A program made the position numbers and the translations under genes. The notes beneath the pieces are model-generated. The model ran no database searches. It saw only the letters and a list, made by a program, of their open reading frames with translations, and was not told the origin of the DNA. Shown here piece after piece: positions 56,861-64,000 of a DNA stretch of 64,000 nt; position 1 is the first letter of the stretch; every line of letters begins with the position of its first letter. This DNA comes from Shewanella acanthi (lineage in GTDB: Bacteria > Pseudomonadota > Gammaproteobacteria > Enterobacterales > Shewanellaceae). The stretch covers positions 1,860,001 to 1,924,000 of the forward strand of contig NZ_CP080413.1 of the NCBI RefSeq assembly GCF_019457475.1, read 5' to 3'.

Positions 56861-58993
56861 ATGTCCATCAATATGGCAGAGTTCCATCAAGTCTTCTTCG
56901 AGGAAAGCCATGAACACCTTGAGAGTATGGAGCAGCTCCTGCTCGCGTTAGATTTAGATTCCCCTGATCCCGAAGAGTTAAATACAATCTTCCGTGCCGC
57001 ACATTCCATCAAAGGTGGAAGTGGTATTTTTGGCTTTACTGCGCTCACTAGTGTAACCCACGTGATGGAGAATCTTCTCGATAAGACCCGTAAGGGCAAC
57101 TTCGAATTAAACTCATCGGTGATTGATCTCCTACTTAGAACCGTTGATACCTTATCGCATATTTTGAATCTCTATCGAGAAGAAGAGCCTATCGATTGGC
57201 AGGAAGTCGAATTTTCTAAAAATCAATTGGTTGCCGCTTTAAATGGTGAATCCTTTTCAACGGCCAGTGCAAGTTCAGGGGCTGCTGTAGTAGCGTCCCA
57301 AGGAGACGTAGAATCAGCCGTTACTTCAAAAACGGCAGTGGAAACACCACCTGAATCTAACACCGATGAAGGTTTTGGATTTTTTAAGGATGATGTTGAA
57401 CTTGCGCTTGCGACAGAATCTGATGGGTATGGGTTTTTCGATGAGGCCTATATTGCCAAGGAGATTACGGTAGACGATTTGCATCCAAAGGGCAGTGAAA
57501 GTGCTGTGACAAAGGCTGATGCAGAACTCAGTGACGATGAATTAGGCTTTGGCTTTTTTGAATCCTTAACCCCAGAGGCAGAGGATACGCCATTAGTAGA
57601 TGACATCTCCCAATCGGCCGCAGAGGCAAGTGTTAAGGCTAACGGCAATGATGATCAGCCAACTGCGACAACTAATACAACTAGCACGACAAGGACGACC
57701 GCTCCGAAAACACAGACGGCAGAAGTCGAAGCCAATAAAACCGATGGGGTGAAAGTTGTCACTGCAACAACCACTAAGACCGATGTGCCCGTTAAAACAC
57801 CCGCAGCGGCGAAAAAGGCTGCTCCGCCAAGCTCGGATTCGACCTTAAGGGTCGAAACCTCAAAAATTGATAGTTTGGTTAACCTTGCTGGCGAGTTGGT
57901 CATTACTCAATCGATGTTAACCCTTATTGGTAATGAGCTAGGGGGCGAAGTGGGTGAGCGCCTTAAAACGGCACTCAATGAGCTTGAACGTAACACCCGC
58001 GAAATGCAGGAAGCGGTGATGTCGGTACGTATGTTGCCAGTGTCTTTTGTGTTTAACCGTTTCCATCGTTTGGTGAGGGATTTATCCGATCAACTGGGTA
58101 AAAACGTTAACCTTGTAATTGAGGGCGGTAACACCGAAATCGACAAGGGTATGATTGAAAAGCTGGTCGACCCGCTCACTCATCTAGTGCGTAACAGTCT
58201 CGACCATGGCATCGAAAAACCGGAGAAACGAATCGCCGCGGGTAAACCTGAAATGGGGACGTTATCCCTTAAAGCTAGTCAACGGGGCGGCAGTATTGTG
58301 ATTGCTGTCCACGATGACGGCGGTGGCCTAAACCGCGATCGCATCCTGCAAAAGGCCCGTGAAAATGGCATGGCTATTTCGGATAACTTGCCCGACAAGC
58401 AGGTGTGGCAATTAATTTTTGCCGCAGGTTTTTCAACGGCGGCAGAAGTCACCGATGTATCAGGTCGTGGCGTCGGTATGGATGTGGTGCGTAAAAATAT
58501 CGAAGCGCTAGGTGGGCGTATCGATATCGATTCGGTGACAGGCCAAGGCGCGACATTCGAAATTCAGTTACCACTCACCTTAGCTATTGTTGATGGCATG
58601 AGTGTTAGCACCGGTAATCAAATTTACATTCTTCCCCTTGTGCATATTATTGAATCAATTCAGCCACAAAGAGATCAACTTAAATTCCTTGCTAATGAGC
58701 AGCTTATAAAGGTAAGGGAAGAATATTTACCCCTATTAAACCTTCACGAATTAATGGAAATTGATTCCCATGCCCAAACTCCTGAAGAGGGCATAGTGGT
58801 CCTGCTCGAGAGTAACAATAAACGCTTTGGGCTGTGTGTCGACGGTTTAGTCGGCCAGCAGCAAGTGGTGATTAAGAGCTTGGAGAAGCATTATCGCAGG
58901 ATCCCTGGGGTATCGGGCGCCACCATTATGGGTGATGGCAGCGTGGCCTTGATTCTGGATGTCGAATCACTCGCCCTGCATGTGAACAATTAA
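56861..58993 (+). CDS. cheA: chemotaxis histidine kinase CheA
   Basis: A 710-residue kinase. P1 HPt with phospho-His H48 (FRAAHSIKGGSGIFGF); a long acidic linker (about 125-330) with three GFGFF/GYGFF motifs at residues 171-175, 189-193 and 229-233 in the place of a standard P2 domain, followed by Thr/Lys/Ala-rich sequence; P3 dimerisation (about 340-400); P4 ATPase with N-box LTHLVRNSLDHGIEK, G1 VHDDGGGLN and G2 GRGVGMDVVRKNIEALGG; and P5 CheW-like domain (about 570-705). All catalytic motifs are intact. It stands in the cheY-cheA-cheW-mcp-cheR-cheD-cheB order typical of the Aer2-associated (F7) class. Confidence 0.95.
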   Translation: MSINMAEFHQVFFEESHEHLESMEQLLLALDLDSPDPEELNTIFRAAHSIKGGSGIFGFTALTSVTHVMENLLDKTRKGNFELNSSVIDLLLRTVDTLSHILNLYREEEPIDWQEVEFSKNQLVAALNGESFSTASASSGAAVVASQGDVESAVTSKTAVETPPESNTDEGFGFFKDDVELALATESDGYGFFDEAYIAKEITVDDLHPKGSESAVTKADAELSDDELGFGFFESLTPEAEDTPLVDDISQSAAEASVKANGNDDQPTATTNTTSTTRTTAPKTQTAEVEANKTDGVKVVTATTTKTDVPVKTPAAAKKAAPPSSDSTLRVETSKIDSLVNLAGELVITQSMLTLIGNELGGEVGERLKTALNELERNTREMQEAVMSVRMLPVSFVFNRFHRLVRDLSDQLGKNVNLVIEGGNTEIDKGMIEKLVDPLTHLVRNSLDHGIEKPEKRIAAGKPEMGTLSLKASQRGGSIVIAVHDDGGGLNRDRILQKARENGMAISDNLPDKQVWQLIFAAGFSTAAEVTDVSGRGVGMDVVRKNIEALGGRIDIDSVTGQGATFEIQLPLTLAIVDGMSVSTGNQIYILPLVHIIESIQPQRDQLKFLANEQLIKVREEYLPLLNLHELMEIDSHAQTPEEGIVVLLESNNKRFGLCVDGLVGQQQVVIKSLEKHYRRIPGVSGATIMGDGSVALILDVESLALHVNN

Positions 58994-59007
58994 CCGAGGA
59001 AGTTGTT

Positions 59008-59520
59008 ATGGATAGTCGCACGAATACGGCGAGCAAACAGGAATACAGTGTCCACGATGAGGTTGAGTTCTTAAGTTTCGTGCTCGGGGAGGAGCATTAC
59101 GCGCTGGACATTATGTCGGTGAAGGAAATTCGTGGCTACGAGCCGGTCACTAAAATTGCCAACGCGCCGAGTTTTATAAAAGGGGTACTCAACCTGCGTG
59201 GTGACATAGTGCCTATCGTCGACCTTAGGATGAAATTTGGTGTCGGCAGCGCCACTTACAACGAATTTACTATTGTCATTATGCTCAATGTGTACGAGCG
59301 AATCGTCGGTATCGTGGTCGATGCGGTATCCGATGTGATCAAACTGACGACAGAAGAGATCCTTCCACCGCCCGAATTTGGGGTGGCTTTTGATAGCCGT
59401 TACCTCAAGGGGCTCGCGACGGTGGAAGATAAAATGATCATTTTGGTAAATATACAGGCTCTGATCAGCAGTGATGAGCTCGGGTTAATTGATGCAAGTA
59501 ATCACTCTGATCAGGAGTAA
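59008..59520 (+). CDS. cheW: chemotaxis coupling protein CheW
   Basis: A 170-residue CheW-domain protein joining receptor and CheA. Typical segments: FVLGEEHYALDIMSVKEIRGYEPVTKI, APSFIKGVLNLRGDIVPIVDLRMKFG and VGIVVDAVSDVIKL. GAGGAAG is a good ribosome site before ATG 59008. It lies 14 bases after cheA and 5 bases before the receptor gene. Confidence 0.95.
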   Translation: MDSRTNTASKQEYSVHDEVEFLSFVLGEEHYALDIMSVKEIRGYEPVTKIANAPSFIKGVLNLRGDIVPIVDLRMKFGVGSATYNEFTIVIMLNVYERIVGIVVDAVSDVIKLTTEEILPPPEFGVAFDSRYLKGLATVEDKMIILVNIQALISSDELGLIDASNHSDQE

Positions 59521-59525
59521 TCATC

Positions 59526-61544
59526 ATGGGTATTTTCAATGTGTTTGGAAATAACAACAATAATGTTGAGGCGCGTCAGCAACAGGACGTAGCCCTGCAG
59601 CAAAAGGAAGAAGAGCTGCAGCTGTATTTCCAACTCTTAGACAACAGCGGGAACAGCTTTATGATCGCCGACAGCGATCGCAACATTATCTACGCTAACA
59701 AGGCGGTGATAAAAATGTTGACTGAGGCTGAGGCGGATATCCGTAAAGAACTGCCACAATTTTCGGTGGCGAGGGTGGTTGGCAGTAATATCGATATCTT
59801 CCATAAAAATCCCGCTCACCAGCGTAATATGCTTGAACGCCTCAATCAGACACATACTGCGCAGATCACCATCAGCAAACGCACCTTTAAGCTGATTTTA
59901 ACACCCATTATATCTAAGGATAATAAACACTTAGGTACAGGTGTTGAATGGATTGACCGCACTGAAAGTATTGAGTCTGAACGGGCGACTCAGCGGATAT
60001 TAGAGGCGCTTAATAACACCAGTACCAACGTGATGATCGCCGATGCTAACCGCAATATCATCTACATGAACCGTTCGGTTGAAATGATGCTGCGTCAATA
60101 CGAGGGAGAATTACGCGCGGTATTGCCGCAATTTTCGGTGGATAAAATCCTCGGTAGTTGCATGGACATCTTCCATAAAAACCCTGCTCATCAGGCTAGT
60201 CTGCTTGATAAACTCGACCGTAAATACGAATCCCACATCAAAGTGGCCAGCTGCCACTTTCGTTTAACCGCAAGCCCGATTGTCTCCAAATCCGGTGAGC
60301 GATTAGGTTCAGTGGTCGAGTGGCTTGACCGTACCATTGAAGTGCAAATTGAGCAGGAAATATCAAGGATTGTTGATGGCGCGGCGGCGGGTGATTTTTC
60401 ACAACGCGCAGCGACTGAGGGAAAACAGGGCTTCTTCCTGATGCTGGCCAACAGCTTGAATGCGTTGATCGAAACGGCAGATCGTGGTCTTCAAGATGTG
60501 GCAAGGGTGTTGATGGCGATGGCGGATGGGGATTTAACCGCGCGTATCTATAACGATTACGAAGGCACTTTTGATGATTTGAAAAACTATTCAAATCAAA
60601 CCGCGGAAAAGCTTTCCTATATGATCAAGGAAATTCAAGGCGCTGCGGATACCATTAATACGGCGTCTTCTGAAATTGCTCAAGGTAATGCGGATCTGTC
60701 TAGCCGCACCGAAGAGCAGGCTTCAAGCCTTGAAGAAACCTCAGCGAGTATGGAGGAGCTTACAGGTACGGTTAAACTGAACGCCGATAATGCGAGCCAG
60801 GCGAATGCGCTGGCATCGAAGGCTGCGGGTGTTGCCGTTGATGGTGGCGAGCTCATCCAACAGGTAGTGCAAACCATGGCTTCTATTAATGAATCGGCAC
60901 GTAAGATTGCCGATATTATTGGGGTTATTGATGGAATTGCCTTCCAGACTAACATTTTAGCGCTTAATGCAGCGGTAGAAGCTGCCCGTGCGGGTGAACA
61001 AGGTCGGGGTTTTGCGGTGGTGGCATCGGAAGTACGAAGCCTTGCGCAGCGCTCGGCAAATGCCGCGAAGGACATTAAAGCGCTGATTTCAGATTCGGTC
61101 AGTAAAATCGAAAGCGGTAACACTTTAGTCGGAAAATCCGGTGATACCATGGAAGAAATTGTGGTCGCCATTAAACGGGTGAACGACATTATGGCCGAGA
61201 TTGCGGCGGCATCGAATGAGCAAGCTGTTGGTATCGATGAAATCAGTAAAGCCGTGGTGCAAATGGACGAAATGACACAGCAAAACGCGGCCTTAGTGGA
61301 ACAGGCTGCCGCTGCGGCCGAAAGCATGCAATCCCAAGCGCAACAGCTATCCGACAGCGTCGCAAGCTTTAGGGTCGATGGAGACGATGCACCGCGTGCC
61401 AATGCGCCAAGAATTACGGCTCCAAAAACCAATGGTGTTAAGGCAAAAGTGGCCGCCACTAAGGCAAAACCTGCAGCAGCTAAGGCCAAACCCATGAGTT
61501 TTAAACCGCCAAAACCGGAAGAAGATGAGTGGGAAGAGTTTTAA
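59526..61544 (+). CDS. soluble Aer2-like chemoreceptor with two PAS domains and CheR/CheB tether
   Basis: A 672-residue cytoplasmic receptor. Tandem near-duplicate PAS domains (about 33-150 and 155-275) share FMIADSDRNIIYANKAV / VMIADANRNIIYMNRSV and DIFHKNPAHQ, the pattern of the heme-binding PAS of Pseudomonas Aer2 (recalled similarity). Two HAMP-like units follow (ISRIVDGAAAGDFSQRAA; VLMAMADGDLTARIYNDYEG), then a methyl-accepting domain (FQTNILALNAAVEAARAGEQ) with a Lys/Ala/Pro-rich tail ending EWEEF, an x-W-x-x-F pentapeptide that docks CheR or CheB. No TM helix. Oxygen, redox or another gas is the probable signal; heme binding is inferred. Confidence 0.9.
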   Translation: MGIFNVFGNNNNNVEARQQQDVALQQKEEELQLYFQLLDNSGNSFMIADSDRNIIYANKAVIKMLTEAEADIRKELPQFSVARVVGSNIDIFHKNPAHQRNMLERLNQTHTAQITISKRTFKLILTPIISKDNKHLGTGVEWIDRTESIESERATQRILEALNNTSTNVMIADANRNIIYMNRSVEMMLRQYEGELRAVLPQFSVDKILGSCMDIFHKNPAHQASLLDKLDRKYESHIKVASCHFRLTASPIVSKSGERLGSVVEWLDRTIEVQIEQEISRIVDGAAAGDFSQRAATEGKQGFFLMLANSLNALIETADRGLQDVARVLMAMADGDLTARIYNDYEGTFDDLKNYSNQTAEKLSYMIKEIQGAADTINTASSEIAQGNADLSSRTEEQASSLEETSASMEELTGTVKLNADNASQANALASKAAGVAVDGGELIQQVVQTMASINESARKIADIIGVIDGIAFQTNILALNAAVEAARAGEQGRGFAVVASEVRSLAQRSANAAKDIKALISDSVSKIESGNTLVGKSGDTMEEIVVAIKRVNDIMAEIAAASNEQAVGIDEISKAVVQMDEMTQQNAALVEQAAAAAESMQSQAQQLSDSVASFRVDGDDAPRANAPRITAPKTNGVKAKVAATKAKPAAAKAKPMSFKPPKPEEDEWEEF

Positions 61545-61556
61545 TAGAGCGATGTC

Positions 61557-62390
61557 GTGCCTATGGACAGGGAATTTACCTTCACCAACGCGCATTTTAA
61601 TACGGCACGGCAAACGCTGTATCAAATCGCTGGAATAAAGCTCGCCGATAGCAAGGATGCGTTAGTGTATAGCCGGTTAGTGAGACGAATACGTTCTCTA
61701 AAACTTGCCGGCTTTAACGAATATTTTAATTATCTTAATGATCATGAGAGTGAGCATCAGGAGTTTATTAACGCCCTGACCACCAATCAAACCGCCTTTT
61801 TTAGGGAGCCCCATCATTTCGACATATTAAAGCAATACTTGCAGGCAAATCCGCAAACACGGCGTATTTGGTGCGCGGCCAGTAGCACGGGGGAAGAACC
61901 CTATTCTATTGCCATGACGGTGGCTGAACACTTTGGCACTTTTGATACACCCGTTGAAATCATCGCTTCGGATATCGACTCCGTTGTGTTAGGTAAGGCG
62001 GAAACAGGCATATATCCTATCGATAGGGTCAGTGCCATCAGCGATAGCCGCAAACGATATTTCTTTCACCGTGGAGTGGGATCGCGTAGTGGCTATGTAC
62101 GGGTAGTGCCGGAACTGAGGCAGATGCTTAAGTTTGTGAGAATCAATTTGCTGGACCAAAAGTGGCCCATTAAAAGTCCCGTGGATGTAATTTTTTGTCG
62201 TAACGTAATGATTTATTTCGACAAGCCAACTCAGGAAGTGATTTTAAAACACATGATGTCGACACTCTCGGGAACGGGGTTATATATCGCGGGACATTCT
62301 GAAAATTTTAATATGTTCCCCGAGATAGTGACGCCGAGTGGCAATACCACCTATAAGCCCAGTAAAAGGAGTTTGAGTGGTAAACAATAA
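61557..62390 (+). CDS. cheR: chemoreceptor methyltransferase CheR
   Basis: A 277-residue SAM-dependent glutamate methyltransferase. The N-terminal helical domain has YSRLVRRIRSLKLAGFNEYF and TNQTAFFREPHHF; the SAM site is IWCAASSTGEEPYSIAM and IIASDIDSVVLGKA; VDVIFCRNVMIYFDKPTQ is the conserved catalytic-side motif. GTG 61557 has GAG 7 bases upstream; ATG 61563 is the alternative. Its tethering site is the EWEEF tail of the receptor just upstream. Its end overlaps cheD by 14 bases. Confidence 0.95.
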   Translation: MPMDREFTFTNAHFNTARQTLYQIAGIKLADSKDALVYSRLVRRIRSLKLAGFNEYFNYLNDHESEHQEFINALTTNQTAFFREPHHFDILKQYLQANPQTRRIWCAASSTGEEPYSIAMTVAEHFGTFDTPVEIIASDIDSVVLGKAETGIYPIDRVSAISDSRKRYFFHRGVGSRSGYVRVVPELRQMLKFVRINLLDQKWPIKSPVDVIFCRNVMIYFDKPTQEVILKHMMSTLSGTGLYIAGHSENFNMFPEIVTPSGNTTYKPSKRSLSGKQ

Positions 62391-62994
62391 GGAATTTGGC
62401 ATAACAGAGCCGAATCGATATTACGATCGCTACTTTGATCGAGAAGCGGTAAAAATCCTACCAGGGGAGTACTTTGCTACCCGTGAAAATAGCATGATTG
62501 TCACTGTATTAGGTTCATGTGTCGCTGTCTGCCTCTATGATCCAGTTTTAAAAATCGGTGGTATGAATCATTTTTTACTACCAAACGACAGTAATCCTAC
62601 CGCAACCTTGATGACGGACTCAGGTCGTTATGGGGTATATGCAATGGAGCTGTTGATAAACCACGTGTTAAAGCTAGGAGCACGTAGGAATGCGTTGGAA
62701 GCAAAGGTGTTTGGAGGGGGCAATGTGTTAAAGGGATTTACCGTGCAAAACATTGGCGAGCGTAATGCGGAGTTTGTTCTTGAATACTTACAGATGGAGC
62801 AGATCCCTGTGGTGGCCGCCGATCTGCTGGATATTTATCCGCGCAAGGTTTATTTTTTTCCTGATAGTGGCAAAGTGCAAGTTCGCAAAATTAAAGCCAT
62901 GCACAATAGCACCATTATTGATAGGGAAAGCGAATACCGTCTTCGTGTGCGCGATCTGCCAACTGGCGGTGACATTGAATTGTTTGGTGATTAA
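62377..62994 (+). CDS. cheD: chemoreceptor glutamine deamidase CheD
   Basis: A 205-residue deamidase. The catalytic Cys is in VTVLGSCVAVCLYDP and the His in GGMNHFLLP, with AKVFGGGNVL and VYFFPDSGKVQVRK downstream. The start is GTG 62377, with AAGGAG 6 bases before it, and overlaps the cheR end by 14 bases. CheD activates receptors by deamidating Gln sites and often accompanies CheC/CheX phosphatases; no cheC is in this cluster, but a CheX-like protein is encoded at 14900. Confidence 0.94.
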   Translation: MVNNKEFGITEPNRYYDRYFDREAVKILPGEYFATRENSMIVTVLGSCVAVCLYDPVLKIGGMNHFLLPNDSNPTATLMTDSGRYGVYAMELLINHVLKLGARRNALEAKVFGGGNVLKGFTVQNIGERNAEFVLEYLQMEQIPVVAADLLDIYPRKVYFFPDSGKVQVRKIKAMHNSTIIDRESEYRLRVRDLPTGGDIELFGD

Positions 62995-62996
62995 TC

Positions 62997-64000
62997 ATGA
63001 CCATAAAAGTACTTGTTGTGGATGATTCGGCGCTTATTCGCTCTCTGCTCGGAAAAATGATCGAGTCCGATCCCGAATTGACTTTAGTAGGCATGGCGTC
63101 CGATGCGTTTAAAGCCAAAGAGTTAGTGAATCTTCATCGTCCCGATGTGATCACCTTGGACATTGAAATGCCAAAGGTGGATGGCCTCACGTTTCTCGAC
63201 AGATTAATGAAGGCAAGGCCCACCGCGGTGGTGATGATTTCTTCATTAACCGAAGAGGGGGCCGATGCGACCTTTAATGCCCTAGCGCTTGGCGCAGTGG
63301 ATTTTATCCCTAAACCCAAACTCGACTCTCCCCAAGGTTTTAACGAATATCAGTATTTGATCCTTGATAAAATCAAGTCGGCCGCGAATGCAAAGCTGTT
63401 CAAAACCCAAAAAATGGTGCCGACTCTGCGAAGTACCAGTCAACGTCAATTATCCCCTTCGGTCTTAAACAAACACTTGCTTGCGATTGGCTCATCGACG
63501 GGGGGCACCGAGGCGATATTGTATTTGCTTAAAGAACTTCCAGCACTGATGCCACCGATTGTGATTGCCCAGCATATGCCCCCAGGCTTTACCCGTACCT
63601 TTGCCGCACGACTTGATAAACTCACTGCACTGCACGCTAAACAGGCTGAGGATGGTGAGCGTCTGATGCCGGGCACTGTATATGTGGCACCTGGTGATCA
63701 ACACCTCGAAATTGTGAAAATGGGCTCAAACTTTAAGGTCCGATTGACAGATGGTGAGAAGGTGAGTGGGCATCGGCCATCGGTGGACGTACTGTTTAAT
63801 TCCCTAGCCATGTCCGCAAAGAAAAATACCACAGCCGTGATATTAACGGGCATGGGTAAGGATGGGGCCGATGGTATAGAGCTGCTCCATGACTTGGGCT
63901 GTACCACCTTTGCCCAAGGTGAGCAGAGCTGTGTGGTATTTGGTATGCCGCGAGAAGCAATCAAACGTGAAGCAATTGATTATGTCGTGGAACTTGAGGA
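62997..64000 (+). CDS. cheB: chemotaxis methylesterase CheB (cut by window end)
   Basis: About 334 codons are visible from ATG 62997, two bases after the cheD stop; the end lies beyond the window. Receiver: D9-D10, phospho-acceptor D55 (ITLDIEMPKVDG), Lys in DFIPKPKL. The C-terminal methylesterase has the Ser in LAIGSSTGGTEAI, the His in IAQHMPPGFT and the Asp in GMGKDGADGIELL. It removes receptor methyl groups and deamidates Gln. Only the last few residues should be missing. Confidence 0.95.
   Translation, partial: MTIKVLVVDDSALIRSLLGKMIESDPELTLVGMASDAFKAKELVNLHRPDVITLDIEMPKVDGLTFLDRLMKARPTAVVMISSLTEEGADATFNALALGAVDFIPKPKLDSPQGFNEYQYLILDKIKSAANAKLFKTQKMVPTLRSTSQRQLSPSVLNKHLLAIGSSTGGTEAILYLLKELPALMPPIVIAQHMPPGFTRTFAARLDKLTALHAKQAEDGERLMPGTVYVAPGDQHLEIVKMGSNFKVRLTDGEKVSGHRPSVDVLFNSLAMSAKKNTTAVILTGMGKDGADGIELLHDLGCTTFAQGEQSCVVFGMPREAIKREAIDYVVELE

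Noticed and set aside
60680..61495. 271-codon antisense ORF opposite the Aer2-like receptor
   Set aside because: Ala/Ser-rich product typical of the reverse strand of a receptor gene with biased codons; the sense frame has full domain support.

Overview
The window is a chromosomal segment of a gammaproteobacterium, almost certainly Shewanella. The evidence is the gene content and order: an Aer2-like chemotaxis cluster preceded by the CrsA/CrsR partner switch, a dmeF-type cation exporter, a prolyl oligopeptidase and a phosphoethanolamine transferase in series, plus DUF3334, DUF2897 and YnhF-type proteins. No tRNA, rRNA, CRISPR array, insertion sequence or phage gene was seen. Starts were adjusted where a Shine-Dalgarno (SD) sequence or family alignment favoured an internal or non-ATG codon.

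Layout. 1-2.9 kb: the end of a tRNA-hydroxylating rhodanese (trhO), a secreted DUF4440 protein, DUF2897-kdsB, and beta carbonic anhydrase. 3-6.3 kb: a minus-strand unit of an ArsC-like reductase (TTG start), dapE, an M15 D,D-carboxypeptidase and an alpha/beta hydrolase. 6.4-9.1 kb: a large TonB-dependent receptor. 9.8-12.8 kb: the general PTS genes (ACT-domain protein, ptsH, ptsI, crr). 12.9-19.2 kb: two chemoreceptors, a CheX-like DUF3334 protein, a LacI-family regulator and a DEDDh exonuclease. 19.5-29 kb: recC-recB-recD with 4-bp overlaps. 29.1-33.3 kb: MoxR, DUF58 and transglutaminase (TgpA-type) genes. 33.5-39.1 kb: slt, rmuC and the divergent msrP-msrQ pair. 39.2-42.9 kb: gloA, a 27-residue YnhF-like protein, then about 1.45 kb of very A+T-rich DNA leading to an unrecognised alanine-rich secreted protein; this is the most accessory-looking part. 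42.9-50 kb: dmeF-marR, a prolyl oligopeptidase, eptA and a diguanylate cyclase. 50.3-53 kb: a Pat-type protein acetyltransferase. 53.3-64 kb: one long plus-strand cluster in the order MCP-like protein, crsA, crsR, cheY, cheA, cheW, mcp, cheR, cheD, cheB (cut by the window end).

How the genes work together. The last cluster joins an Aer2/F7-type chemosensory array (soluble receptor with tandem PAS domains and a C-terminal EWEEF tether; CheA, CheW, CheR, CheD, CheB, CheY) to a partner switch (STAS antagonist plus receiver-PP2C-kinase protein) that in S. oneidensis controls sigma-S. The likely logic is that an intracellular redox or gas signal sets CheA activity, which sets CrsR phosphorylation and so the general stress response. 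Two other proteins look like possible CheY-P phosphatases outside the usual CheZ: the DUF3334 protein at 14.9 kb (CheX-type N-x3-E-x2-N-x22-P motif plus a CheZ-like C-terminal tail) and the MCP-like protein at 53.3 kb (CheZ-like D-x3-Q motif after the receptor hairpin). These motif combinations are the best candidates for undescribed biology here.
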